Assembly: GCF_022539315.1 (NCBI RefSeq)
Contig: NC_066315.1
Span: 94,655,990 to 94,719,989, forward strand
Source: Serinus canaria
Lineage: Eukaryota; Chordata; Aves; Passeriformes; Fringillidae
Direction: 5' to 3'
DNA length: 64,000 nucleotides
In this document: positions 38,380-51,062 of the stretch, one piece after another
Layout of the letters: the number at the start of each line of letters is the position of its first letter
Numbering within the stretch: position 1 is the first letter of the stretch
The notes under the pieces: model-generated
Databases searched by the model: none
What the model was told of the DNA's origin: nothing
The model's input: the letters and a program-made list of their open reading frames with translations, nothing else
Position numbers and translations under genes: made by a program

Positions 38380-39272
38380 TGCTTAAACAGGATCTTCAAA
38401 ATATCATGTTAAAAAAATCTTGACATGCCTAAATATAACAGACAAAAATAAGTTTAAATTTAGTTTTAATGCCAACTTTCAAATTCTCCTCAAATTTTCT
38501 AGATGAACAGGGGTGAATGATGGAAATAGTTTTCCTTGTTAAGTCTTGGCTCCTATGTAAGGTGCTTCCTACAGTGCAGGCTGTTTTCTCTTCCAGTAAC
38601 ATTTTTAAAACCATCTGTATAAACAGGAGCTGTCAAGGGCAAAACTCCACTGGTGTCTACCAGACAAGCTGGGCAAGCATATGCTCTTTAATGCTGAGGG
38701 ATATAAATGCAAGCATTATCCCTCCTGCTGTCTGCGAAGCCAATGGACCTCAGAAAATACATAAAATCATGGTTTACCTAACATGTTGGTGTGACTTGTC
38801 TGGTTCTAATAAAAAATAATTTTCTTGTCAGTACTGTGAGGGTTGCCTTTAGGGACATACATTTCTTTAGCAGTGCTGTAGTAGAAAAGATTTGTAATTG
38901 ATCCTGACTAAAGGCTATACCCAGTTTCCTGTGCTGTTGCAAGGACTCTGCCCCAGGAACAGAGAGGACTTTCTTCTAAGTACATATGAAATGATGAGTA
39001 AATAGAGAAAAGAAAAGCTACTGTAGACACCAGATCCAAGTCTTGCATGAGGAAAATATATCTATCCAGCAACTTAAATTAAATATACACCTTTCAACTG
39101 GAAGGGCTTGGTGCAGGGCTCGGAAGCATTCAGAGGAGTGGAGCAGCTCTTTGGAACTCACAGGAAAGAGCATTCACTGGGGTTGTTCTGCTGAAAGAGA
39201 GCCAAAATTAAACAATCCTTTCCATGCATTAAGCTTGTGTCCTGCTGAGGAGCAATTTCATTCTTTCAGTTG

Positions 39273-39405
39273 CATTCTGTTCAAGGTCAAATGTGAAGAA
39301 GTGTGCAGAAGGTGATGCACTTAAACTATTTCCTTCCATCCACATGGAGGGCAATGAAAAACATGGCTAATATAAACAAGTCAAACAATTAAATCTCTAA
39401 TAAAT
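39273..39405 (+). repeat. Direct repeat, copy B (~130 bases)
   Basis: Second copy, about 1 kb after copy A in the same orientation. Divergence and small indels indicate either an old segmental duplication or two copies of an unrecognised interspersed repeat. Confidence 0.8.
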
Positions 39406-42400
39406 CTTCTAATTGACATGTTCTGTAAATTGTTAGAGGGACATTTGCCTCTGTACTTTTTTGACCATATAAAATCTGTTTCCTCTAGACTGTTACTACT
39501 GGTCACATCAGACCAATTCAAGCAGAAGTTACAAGAATTCATCAGTCATAAGACAACGTGCCAATTAGGCATGAATGTTACAGACTTTGAGAACTGTAAA
39601 GCATATCTGGGGAAAAACCCCAAACTTCTGAAAAGTCTTTACGAAAACTAAGTCCTGAATTCCTTAATCTGAGTTGCATGGACAAGAACAGAAATTTCCC
39701 ATTTTGTAGGAGTTTGGTTGCTTCACTGTGTTTTTGTTATTTCCTGCTTATTTGATTTGTCTACTTTCCCAGATGGCTGGTCCATTCCACAGTCTCTGAG
39801 CCATTACTTATTAAATTTTGACAGTTTTGACATTTACCCTGTCAAGAACAGCAACACACTGAATTGTAACAGAACTTTCAGAGAATTTTTAGCTTAATAA
39901 AATTATCTTAAGCCGAGAAATAAGAAAAGTAATTTGTATTTAAAACTTAAAAGAAATTAAAAAATATTGGAAAAGAATGGTTGTTAACTCAGCTTTAAGC
40001 ACAACTTTTATTAATTACAGACAAAATGAGGGCAAAGGTTAATGTCTTCCTCACTGCAAAAGTCTACAAACATCTGCTTTTAATACCTTTATATATATTT
40101 CTTTCTCATACAAAAAAATATTACAGAAATATACAGAATATCTTTCTATATTTTTATGAAATGGATCAATGCATGTCAAATATTTTTGAGGAGTCATATG
40201 TTTCTGAAATAACATGACTGGCTGCACAGATTTACAGAACCCTAATGTAGTTTGTGGTAGTTTTCTGCCAGTGATCCACATCAGAATTTGTAATGATCTG
40301 CAAATTCTGGGGAAAGAGCTGGGCAAAGAGCTGTTTGACTTGTAGCTTAAAAACAGTGAAAAGACAGTCCTTGGCACTACTTGGAGTTAATATTCAATTA
40401 GATCAACAAAATACAATATGCTCTCTACTTCTGAATATGTGAGCAGTATCAAAATCACTATGTACAAAATGGATACAAGAAGTATTTTGCTATTTTACAT
40501 CGAACCAAGCAATGTTATCAGTGAAATCTATCCATTTCAATTTTTTTATGTATTGTATATTACCTGAACTGCTTTTGTTGTTGTTTATCTTTTTTTTTTA
40601 ACTTATCAGTCAATTCTTTCTAAATTTTGGGAATTTCTATTAACCAGTGGAGCAATATCTCATTCTTTCCTTAATGAAGAAAGAACTATGTCTCTTTACA
40701 AAGTGTAAAAGGGTTAGACTGGTGTGTAAATTAACCAACAAGCAGACCACAGTCTAATCCATTTATTCATTAAAATACCATTGACTTCTGGACTTGTTTT
40801 GCATCAGAAACAATTGCTACTGTCTTATATAATTAAAATAATAGACCTTTTTGCATTATAGCATTGTTCAGTAAAACCAAAGCCTCTTTCAAATCTGAAG
40901 GATGATTTCATTTACTGTAAGGAATCTCTTCCCAGCTGAATTTAATATGCATCTGTGTGCATACATATCTAAGCTAGTTTGTTACTGAATTTCTCTGTTG
41001 CCTCTGTCATAACTACTGCTTTAGTGAGATACATGCTTGGGTACAGCACTGTGGCCAGGAGAACAGATAAGAAAACCTTGTGCATATCTGATAACTGAAT
41101 TTGTGGAAAGGTCTCTCAGTATGATTTTTAAAAGCTTATTGAACAAATGAACAGTCCCCTGCACTCAGTAAATTGTATCTGTGTAACAGTAAAATTTAAA
41201 ATTTTCCACATTTATCAGGTAAAGAAATAGGTTTGGATCTGAAAAACTATGAGCAAAAGTTATGTCATATAAAGCAACAGCTCCTGGAAGGAATCTATAT
41301 GCCTGAATTTAAGCATGGAATCAGAGTAATGTTAATAGAATTCTGAGCAGGTTGGTTTCCTTTAGTTATTGATTTTCCTTTAGATACAGTGTGATCATCT
41401 CCAGTAATAAAATCCTGAAAAGAGCTAATAGAGTATGGTCACTGTCGTTAGGACTTACCTGCTAATGGGACAGTTAAGCATCAATATGTCTCCCAGTTAA
41501 TTATTTAAAACTATTGTCTCTATGCTGGCCTGGCTGTGGATGTGAAGATATAACATGCAATACTGAACTTTGTTATTGAAAACCATTTTATTACTTGTCT
41601 CTTTATGCCTCCTTCTGAGGATATAAAGTTAGTCCTTGCCATCTGTAAAGAAACAATTTTATTAGTGGTGGAACTGCCAAGAACATTACAGGGCTCCCTG
41701 GAGTTCTGTCAAAGAAATGTCAATTTGATCACTACTCTGGAAGTTGAAGGCTCTATGAAAGTAAGGCAAAGCAGGGCAAAGCACATTTGCCACATGAAAA
41801 AATACCCTCAAGTTTCAAAATCAGTTCTTTTGAGATAAACATCTTCAAATGTGTAAGTTTACAGTTTAGATTCAGCAGTCAAAGTGCAGGGTATGTGTAA
41901 GTTAGATGAAATTAGATAAATTTGTATGCACTAGACTTTCACAAACTTCCTAACACCCTACTCCCAGAGGAGTAAATTCATGTGCCACATGTCAATCTAC
42001 CAGGACCACCATTGTCCTAATTTATCAATTTACACCCATACTTTTAAATAAGTTTAAATAAACAAAAAAAGCAAATATTATAAGGGGAATCAAAGGAGCC
42101 AGATCATACAACCCAGCTCTGGATTTTATGAGATTATCTTGCCACTTGTTTCTGATAATTTTGATAGTAATTTTCTGTTAAATTAACCCAACTAGATGGT
42201 TTACACTTATTTTTGACCAATTTTCAGCATAGATACAGAAAAGTAATTGGGCTAGAAGTTAGTTTAGCTTTACTTAAGTAGAATATAATTAATCATGGGT
42301 GAGTAATACACAGGGATGCTGAATTAAAACCTGTGATGATTTATAAATTGTATGTTTTCAATAAGATCTGAAAACTCTTAAAAAAGCAAATGGCATTAAT

Positions 42401-43038
42401 TATCTGCTCTTTTTATGTTCCTTTATTTCAGATTAGTGAAGATAAAAAGAATCTATTTGGTGTTCTAGATGATTAACAAAACTAGCAAAAGTTCCTCACC
42501 AAAAGGCCAAATACTAATAGATAATATTTAAAAGATTTCACACTCCTTCTCTGTCAAGAAATACTTTTGTCTGTTTTCTTGAACCATTCAGGATGAGAAA
42601 GAACATTTTGCAGATATTAAAAGCAATGAGATACCATCTAGTAGAAGGGAAATGAAACATAGCTGCTCTTAATGATAATAGTATAAACAAAATTCCTAAA
42701 TAATAAACTTGCTCATCCAAAGAGTTGAAATGTATATTATACAGAGGGTGTATAATGTTCAGTATTAAAATGAGGAAGCTGTTATAAGGATTCACTCCTT
42801 TGTGATTCAGTATTGAATTTCTCAAAGGCAACTGCAATGTTCATTGGCTGGGCTGTTATTCGTGTGCCATGTCCCAGGATAGAAGCATTTACAGAGCCAA
42901 GACCTGTGCTAGAACTCACCTCATTGTAGCATCATATGGAGAGTAAAAAATAAAGAAGTGCTATTTGGATTTTTCTGGACACCTTTGTAAACAATCTTTG
43001 TCACAGGATCTCTTCAAAGGAGATAGATATGGACAAAG

Positions 43039-43039
<1 letters not shown>
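39406..43039. other. Intergenic, no gene seen
   Basis: AT-rich sequence with no supported gene, RNA or recognised transposon. Confidence 0.6.

Positions 43040-43102
<63 letters not shown>
43040..43102 (+). repeat. (GATA)15 microsatellite
   Basis: Fifteen perfect gata units followed by gat. The lack of interruptions suggests a young, probably polymorphic locus. Confidence 0.98.
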
Positions 43103-46100
43103 GTAGATAAATACACATACGCATGATGATATTTTCATACCACTTCTCTTGTTGCTCTGTACAAGACATAATTAGTTCTCCCAAGATGGAAGGGGTTAAA
43201 TGGAACTGTCACTCTATGTGTGCTTTAGATAGGAAATGCTTCTCCCACCATCATGTGAGACAGAGAAATGAGCTTGCATTTGCCTGGCATGGGGTTCATT
43301 AAAGATCTTTTACTGCCTTATCTTTTGAGAACAGCTGGCTTGTAAAAGTTGCATATTGAATTTATTGAGCTCATTCATATTTCAAAACATGTTTATATCT
43401 GTCAGTGAGCCATTTTGATAACATCCCTCTTATATTTTACATCAACAGTATTAACTACAATTCATTTGCTATTAAAAGCAACAGATGGTACACTAAACTG
43501 TTTTTTATGCAACACAAAGCATCTACTCAGTTGACACTAAAATGTAGTTTTGCTCTAAAAATGTGGCTTTCATAAAATGCACTTTTTGGAATTCACATTC
43601 ATCACTTCTTGATGAGTCTTGGATGAAATAAATTGCTTGCAAGATTGGGTGGTTTGTAAGAATAAACCTAAAGAATAATGGTACCAGAATCCTTAAAGAA
43701 AAAAAGATCTGCAATGAGGATGTAGTTATCAATTTTGTTCATATGATACACTCAGGCACAGATTTTAGCCCAGCCCCCAGACATATATTAGCTTTACCAA
43801 AAAAAGGCACACCAAAATAAAAATATGCAAACCAGAATATAACTAGATTTCCTCTTAGACCAGCCACCTAAACTCTAGAAGCATTTTTGACAGCTTAATC
43901 AATCATGTCTCCACCAGCCCACAGCTGGAATTGCTGTCACACTGTCTGTCACTCCTCAGAAAGCCCTGTGGGCTGCTGGCCTTTGCTTCAGAGGTATCTA
44001 GTACTTGGGCAGATCATGTGTCTTTGACTAATCTGTCAGATGTAGTGTCCTTGTGCCAAGATAGTACAGATTATTATGAAAAAACTCTTTTTTCTCATTG
44101 CTACCTGTGTCAGGATTATTTTTGAAGATTACTGTTTTGATTGGGCAGCTTTGATTAATCTCTCATTGCAAAGGAACAGGAGTTGCTGAGAGATGCTCTC
44201 TCACAGCTCTTCCTGTTTTCCTAACTCCTTTGCTCAGATAGCATGGTGGTATGGATGTATCTTGCATAAATTTAGCTGGATGGTTTACAACATTAATTAT
44301 TTGGATAGCTGTATTATAGATAAAATAAAATTTGGTATATTTTGATTAGCAAATCAGTCAATAATTACATGATGGTACACAGGTTGTGAGGGCATAGAGA
44401 TTTAATAGACAATGGATACCTTATCTTTGTAAGACCTTATCTCTCAGTTTTCCTCAACTTGAGCAAGAAGTATAGCGAGAGAAGACTTTTTATTGATGCT
44501 TTGACTTTTATTTGAATTCTGACAAAGCAGCATTAAGACATTCCTTACTTCTCTATGTTGGGATGCAACACTGTAGAATTTTTCCTAGTTGTTTTCTTTA
44601 AAGATCCCGAATAAAAGCATAAGAGAGAGGGTTAGAAAGAATTCTGACTTGTACTTGAAGTCAGGAAACACTGAAAAAGTCCTGCTGTATATGGTGCTTT
44701 ACAAAGAATTACAGAGACACCTAATGGCAAAGAAAAGGAACTTGTTTAAACGCAGTCATGGACAAAACACTCCTTTCTGAGAAATTTGGGGTAATATGAG
44801 CCATGTGCCAAACCAAATTTTCTTTTTGATATTCTGGTCTGGATGTAATATAAATGAATGCAACTGGGACAGGAATTTATGCACTGGAAAATAGTTGGTG
44901 ATAGCTGTTCCTTAATTGTTCATTTTGTTCAAAGTTCTCACCTCCAAGCAATCAATTCTAATTTTAAGATCCTTTTCTTGTCTTCTGTTCAAACATCACA
45001 GCAATAATGATTGGTTAGTGGTGAGACAAATACGTTTTTGATTTATTCAAAAATATAACACAGCCAAAATATAGTGCTTTACCAGAATTTCAGCTTCATT
45101 GAATAGGATTGATACAAGCCAAGGCAGACAAAAGATGTGAAGAAACATGCTCTGACAGTTTTCTTGAAAAGAACAGTAAAAGGTTTAAAAGGAACCACCT
45201 CTTTCCTCTGTCTCCTTTGTGAAACTGTCATGCACATTTAAATCAATTGACAACTGAAAATCTGGTTTCTTGTGTCCATTAGGAGACAAAGATCAAATTC
45301 AAACTAGCACATCAGGTTCACACAAAAATATAGACAGTACCTGAAACTTTACACAGTTGGAATACCTGATTTGCTAAGGAATTGATGCTTGGCTGGCATC
45401 AAGCACACCAAAATCACAGTGATGCAATTGAGGTGAAATGTTGAAATTATGTGATTTCTGGGTACAGTAAAGAGAATGGAAATTGACAAAGACTAACAGA
45501 CTTCAATCTTTATAAAATCCCATGGAGTTATAGACTTGCATAAAACATGATGGACTTTTGTGTTCTAAAAGAAAGGAGTTCATGGGCAGTCTTCAATGTG
45601 TTTAAGTAATTGGGTTGCACAAGAGCAGAAAAACACATGGTTAGCTGCTGCTGCTTCCTCAGCAGCCTTACAATGCCCCCTGCTTGCAATGAACTTCAAG
45701 TCTTCAGTTCGCCAAGATAAATCTATCCAGCTTACACATTGGCATCAAGTCCTATGGTGTTTATCACATGGAAACACCTGAGTCAAGAGGCAATCAGTGT
45801 TTTAAATGAAAACTTGAACAGGAAACCTTGCGTGGACAGATCCTAAAACTAGTTTGGTTTCAGCCATAGTAATCTGTAGGAAGTAAACACACCTAAACCC
45901 AGAGGTATCTATTGACTCAATCCTAACCTCATCCCTAACTTCAGTCACAGCCATGCAGCCCCTGCTAGACCAACACAAAGCTGGCTGTCCTTGCAGATTC
46001 TTGCCTTAAATACATTCCAGTGTCCATCCTACAAAATGCTATGGCTATAAATAATCAGATGTCTGGAAGAAAGAGATCAAAAACCAAAACCTCCTTCTCA

Positions 46101-47489
46101 CATATAACATATAGTGGAAAGAGATTGAACTAGGCTGGGGTTACTGTATCTCACCATGAAACTGAACAAGGGGTTTGATGGGTTTTGAGGGGAAGGTAAA
46201 ATAGTTGGATTGACCTGATGGATCTTCCAGAAAATGACTTTTACATCTCTATTCCTTAGAAGAACATTCCTACATAAACACAACAATGATTCCCATGTCC
46301 AAAGACCCACAGCAGAGAGAGACTGAGCAAGTGTCATGCATGGTTTACAATGCCTTATGTTCAAATATTTATGTTAACTCTATTTTGTTCTAGATCTGTC
46401 AACTAGATTAAAATTTACTGCATTCACTGGTGTGCAAAAAAGAATTACAGGTTTCATTTAAAAAAGACTCCATGTTTTCTTTTGTATGAGTGGATGGTTT
46501 TATTTTTGATCTTTGTCTTCTCTATACTCAAAATTAAATTCAGTAGATAATTGCTGACATGATGGAAAAGAATAATTTCTAAATGACTGTTGTAGCTACA
46601 GCTGAGATCTGCATTCAATATAAATAGTATGCACAACCCTGAAGAAAATGCAGAATAGAAAGTAAAATCAAAACTTACAAACAACACACTAAATTTTCCC
46701 TACCTGATGAAGCAAAATAGACATGTATATTTATGGGAGAGAATGAGGGAGGAAAAACCTGAGGACAACTAACAGACATTAATAAAGAATCTTACCAACC
46801 TTGAAAAGTCTTAGCTGGCAGTTCCAGAATTCTCCCTCTCAACTTAATTGACTCTAAAGACCACATACTCTATGAAGAGACTTTAAAATTCATGTTCTGA
46901 GGCAATTTCAAACCAGAAAACTTCCCAGAATAATATATATTGATGTAAATACAAAATTAATATTACATAGTATTTAATGCTGCCAAAGATTAAATTATAT
47001 TGTAAATATTTAAATGAAGAGCAATTAATTTTTTAGATTTAGTTTTAATTAGAACTAGGGAATTTTTAATAATATGATCATCCTTCAACTGATCAATCAT
47101 TAGTTGAATTATTACCTTGCTAAATAAATAGGCTGTTTTCCAGTTCCCCTTTGTACTGAGGAGGATGGCACAAAATTAAAATATTGGCCTTAAATTCTAT
47201 ACTTTTAACCACCATGAAGGCTAATGTAAGCTTTGTAAATAAAATTTGGAGAGCTTTTCTGGTGTCAGAGAGGGCTTAGGGTAAATGAGGACATTCTATC
47301 ATCAGGTAGTGAAGAAGATGTTTTTTCTTTTCCACCATTAGGAATAAATCAATTTTCAGGTATATCTGATCCATGCAGTAGTGCTGGCTGTACAGATCCA
47401 GTAGTGCTGGCTTTGCCAGGATGTGTTCTGAGCAACCTTGTCAGTGTTCCCTTACTGGGTGTCACTACTGGAAGAGAGAATAAGACAAA
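43103..47489. other. Intergenic, no gene seen
   Basis: No coding frame or repeat that I can support. A short imperfect duplication around gtagtgctggct lies at about 47378-47412. Confidence 0.6.
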
Positions 47490-49620
47490 ATTGAGGAATA
47501 ACCCCAGCCCTCGAAAGTGATAAATAATGAGGAATGAAGTCAAAACCCTGAGCTTTGCAAGACCAATCTTTCAGCTGTCTAAGGAGTTGGTGAATGAGAT
47601 CCTCTGTGAAACTGTCCTTAAGGACAAAAGGCTGGCTGCTCTTTAAGGCCACTTTTCTTAGAGCACAAGAGCTCTGTGTCCTGATGTGTAGGAAATGGAG
47701 CAAGGCAGGCCTGAAACTGTCATGGCTGGGCAAGGATCTGCTCCTCAAATTGAGCAGTAAGAAATGCACAGACAGTGGAAGCAGAAGGAGGAAGCCTGGG
47801 TAAAGTACAGGGATATGTTTTGAATATGTAAGGATGTGGTTATGAAAGCCAAGGCAAAGCTAGAGCGGGACAGGGCAAGTGACATGAAGAATTTAAAAAA
47901 GGGATTCTAAAAGCAGACAGATCAGAAAAGAATGGCCAAAGACAATGTACCCCCCTGAGAAACAAGAGGGTAAACTGGTTGCCACTAACAGGAATGCTGA
48001 AGCACTCAATGAGTTTTTTCCCTCAATCTTCACTGGTGTCAAGCTTTCTACTTGACTACCACTACAAGAAAATTGCAGGTTCAGGATCACTTTATGATGA
48101 TGGTATACAGCCACAAGCTATGGGACCTGATGATATTCACTGTGGGATCAAGTGCACACCCAGAAAGTTTGCAAATAATGTGAAGCTGTGTGAGCAATGC
48201 AGGCAACAGCATTGGACACAACAGAAGGATGGGATGCCATCTGGGCACCTGGAAGAGCTTAAGAAGTGGGCCAATGAGACTTTCACGAAATACAACAAGT
48301 TCATGGTGCTGTACTTGGGTCATGGCAATCTTATTGAAAGAATTCCTGCAGAGAAGGATTTGGAGGTTCTTGAGGATAAACAACTGGACATGAGCCAACT
48401 GTGTGCCCACAGTCCAGCAGGCAAAGTACAGCTGAGGCTGTGTAAGAAAAGATGTGGCCAGCAGGTCAAGACAGATGATTCTGCTCCTTTATTTATCTGT
48501 TGTGAGACCCAACCTGGAGCACTCTGTCCAGCTCTGGGATCCCCAAGACATGAAAGATATGGACCTGTTAGAGAGGGTCCAGAGGAGGCCATGAAAAAGA
48601 TCAGAGGTCTGGGGCACCTCTGCTATGAAGACAAGACAGAAAGGGTGGTTAAGCCTGGAGAAGAAAAGGTTTTTGGGAAGACCACATTGCTGCCTTTCAT
48701 ACCTTAAGACATCTGATACAAAGGAGGGAGAGGGACTTTTTATAGAGGCAGATAGTGATAGGACAAGTGTGTCAGAGACTGGGAATATGGATCTGTTTAG
48801 AGACACCTCGGAATGTGTGGTAGGGCGTGGGTCAGGCCTTGCTCTGGTGAGGTAGTGCCCTGCCCCCCATATCCCCCAGCCCTACGGTGTTTGCCAGTCA
48901 CAGCACAGTGGAGGCAGCCCCACAGTGTTGCCTGACCCAGCCCCTAAGTGGCTGAGTGACTGGAAAGCCCAGGATGGGTCAAGATTTTAAGAAGTCTGAC
49001 CACGAGGCAAGCATGTTGTTCTTTCACCCTAACTTCATTTTGGACTTTTCTACCCATTCTGTCTCTGGAATCCCAGAGTTGGTAGCTATGTCTGTTTTTT
49101 CTATATCTTCCTTGTCTTTCTGTTTTCTCTCTTTCTTCTTCTTCTCTCTTTTTATGTAACATGGTAACATTGAATGGGTTTAAAGGTTTCTTTGTGTAAT
49201 GGGCTAAGTCTATGCTGTGTTATACTAAATAATTTGCAAAAGTTCTTTGATTTTCCATAATTTGCCAATAAAATTTTTACCTTTTGAGGGTACCTGTTCA
49301 GTATTCCTCCTTTGTGTCTGCCCATGTTTAGCTCTGGATTTAATAGACTGAAATATAACAAAGGGGTAAGGGCATCAAACAAAGTGTAGATTTACATTAG
49401 ATATTAGGAATAAATTCTTTAATCAGAGGGTGGTGAAGCACTGGAACGGTTTTCCCAGAGAAGTTGTGGATGTCACATCCCTGGAAGTGTTCAAGACCAG
49501 GTTGGATGAATGGATGCAGTGAATGACATCCCCGCCCACATCAGGGTGATTGGAACTAGATGGCCTTTAAGGTCCTTTCTAACCAAATCCATTCAGAATA
49601 ATTCTATAATTATAGCTTAT
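47490..49620 (+). mobile_element. Large decayed CR1 LINE with internal deletion and nested insert
   Basis: On the + strand the piece from about 47490 to 48050 corresponds to the linker between the endonuclease and RT of CR1. The next part (about 48100-48765) translates to RT and post-RT segments: KFANNVKLCEQ, LEELKKWANETFTKYNKF, AEKDLEVLEDKQLDMSQLCA and KKIRGLGHLCYEDKTE. The core RT before it is missing, so there is a large internal deletion at about 48050-48100. The RT active-site motif that normally reads F-A-D-D is F-A-N-N here, so both catalytic aspartates are lost. The 3' untranslated end resumes at about 49386 and runs through ctggaacggttttcccagag to aaggtcctttctaacc and attctataat. Bases 48766-49385 are foreign to CR1. 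The element is dead, and its 242-codon open frame (47979-48707) is a relic, not a gene. Confidence 0.85.
48766..49385 (+). mobile_element. LTR-like insert within the CR1
   Basis: About 620 bases interrupt the CR1 3' region between gataggacaag and gtagatttacattagat. The block opens TGTGTCAGAGACTGGG and could close in CAAACA, matching the TG...CA ends of an LTR. It has an AATAAA at 49267 about 110 bases before its end, as expected for U3-R-U5. No internal retroviral sequence adjoins it. I could not fix a target-site duplication, and about 20 bases of CR1 seem to be missing at the junction, so the boundaries are provisional. Confidence 0.5.
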
Positions 49621-50001
49621 TTTCTGGCATAAGTCTCACTAAATACTGTCCAAAAGGAAAAGCTTTAATGATGAGGAAGGAAAATATTTTCCTTATGAAT
49701 TCTTAAATTTCTTTAACATATATGTTGTAATATATTGCTGAATAGGAAGAATCTTGATCAACAAGAGGCTTCAAATACTTTTGAAGTTAGCTTTTCTTGG
49801 AATAAGAATATTTTCCATGTGACTTTCAAAGATACTTCTGACCTATAATTTTTTTTCTGTGATATGAAATTTATTAAAATTAATTAGAAAATATAAATTA
49901 CCAAAATAGATTCTGGAGTTTAGTGGAAGATGGTTGTGTTAGAAGGACAATAAATTGGCAGTAGAAGCTTGATGTAGATAGCCTATGTGATCTTGCACAA
50001 G
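49621..50001. other. Intergenic spacer between CR1 and LTR
   Basis: Short AT-rich stretch with nothing recognised. Confidence 0.6.
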
Positions 50002-51062
50002 TGGGTTAACCCTGGCTCTATGCCAGGCACCCACCAAAGCCACTCTTTCACTCCCCTCTGCAACTGGGCAGGAGAGAGAACACACAATAAAGGGTTCATG
50101 AGATAAAATAAGAATCATGAGAGAGATTACTCACCAAATACTTTCAGGGGCAAAACAGGCTCAAATTAGGGATATTAGTTGAACTTTTTGCTAATAAAAC
50201 CAGAACAGGATAATAAAAAGTAAAATATTTTTTAAAAAAGCTAAAAACACCTTTTCTCCACCCCTCCCATCTTCCCAAACTCTACCTCATCTCCCAGTGC
50301 TGCAGAGAGATGAGAATGGGTGTTATGGTTGGTGACCACATGTTTTTTTCTCCTGCTGCTCAAGGAAAGGGTCATTCTTTTCCTTTAGCAGGAGGTTCCT
50401 TCCATGAGAGACAATTCTCCCTGGACTTTCTCAATATGAGTCCATCTGATGAGCAGCAGATCGACACAAACTGCTGCAAAGTGAGTCCATCCCACAATCT
50501 TTCCCTCAAACTGCTGCAGCATGGGTCACTCTTCCATGGGGTGAAGTCCTTCAAGGACTGGCTGCACCAGTGGTAAGTCCTTTCTCCATGGACCTCACAT
50601 GGGTTCACAGCCTCCTCTCAGGCATCCACCTGCTCTGGTGTGGGTCTTTTCCATGGGCTGCGGGTGGATCTCTGCTTCCCCATGGACTCCCATGGGCTTC
50701 AGAGACACAACTACTTTATCATGGCCTTCACCACAGGCTGCAGAGGAATTCTAGCTCCAGTGCCAGGAGCTCCTCCTCCTCCTCCTCCTTTTCCACTGCC
50801 CTTGGTCATTGGTCTCACCCCACTCTTCTCTGGCTCTGATTACAACTGTGCAATAACTTTATTTTCTTTCTTAAATATGTTATCAACAGAGACATCACCA
50901 TCCTTTCTAATTGGCCCAGTCTTGACCAGCAGCAGATCCACCTTTGGAGCAGCCACGGATCATCTCCACTGGACATGATGGAAGCTTCTAGCAGCTCCTC
51001 ACAAAAGCCACCCCTGTAACCCTGCCACTACCAAAGCTTGGCCGTGCAAACCAAATAAAACA
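50002..51062 (-). mobile_element. ERV LTR, copy 1 (near full length)
   Basis: The left end tgggttaaccctggct, the GC-rich middle with many repeats of 'catggg/ccatgg' type and the right end gcaaaccaaataaaa match an avian endogenous retrovirus LTR that I recall. Read on the minus strand it runs from U3 to U5, with a TATA-like atatttaag (plus-strand cttaaatat near 50872). Its length is about 1.06 kb. A five-base repeat acaag lies at 49997-50001 and 51060-51064. If that is the target duplication, the LTR is 50002-51059, and five bases is the ERVL-class size. No internal coding region adjoins it. The 60-112-codon frames inside are not genes. Confidence 0.75.

Noticed and set aside
47979..48707. The longest open frame in the window (242 codons) as a new protein
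   Set aside because: Its translation is a chain of CR1 reverse-transcriptase C-terminal motifs in order, with lost catalytic residues and a deletion junction.
50570..50978. Two overlapping proline/serine-rich frames
   Set aside because: They lie wholly inside the minus-strand LTR and come from its GC-rich repeats.
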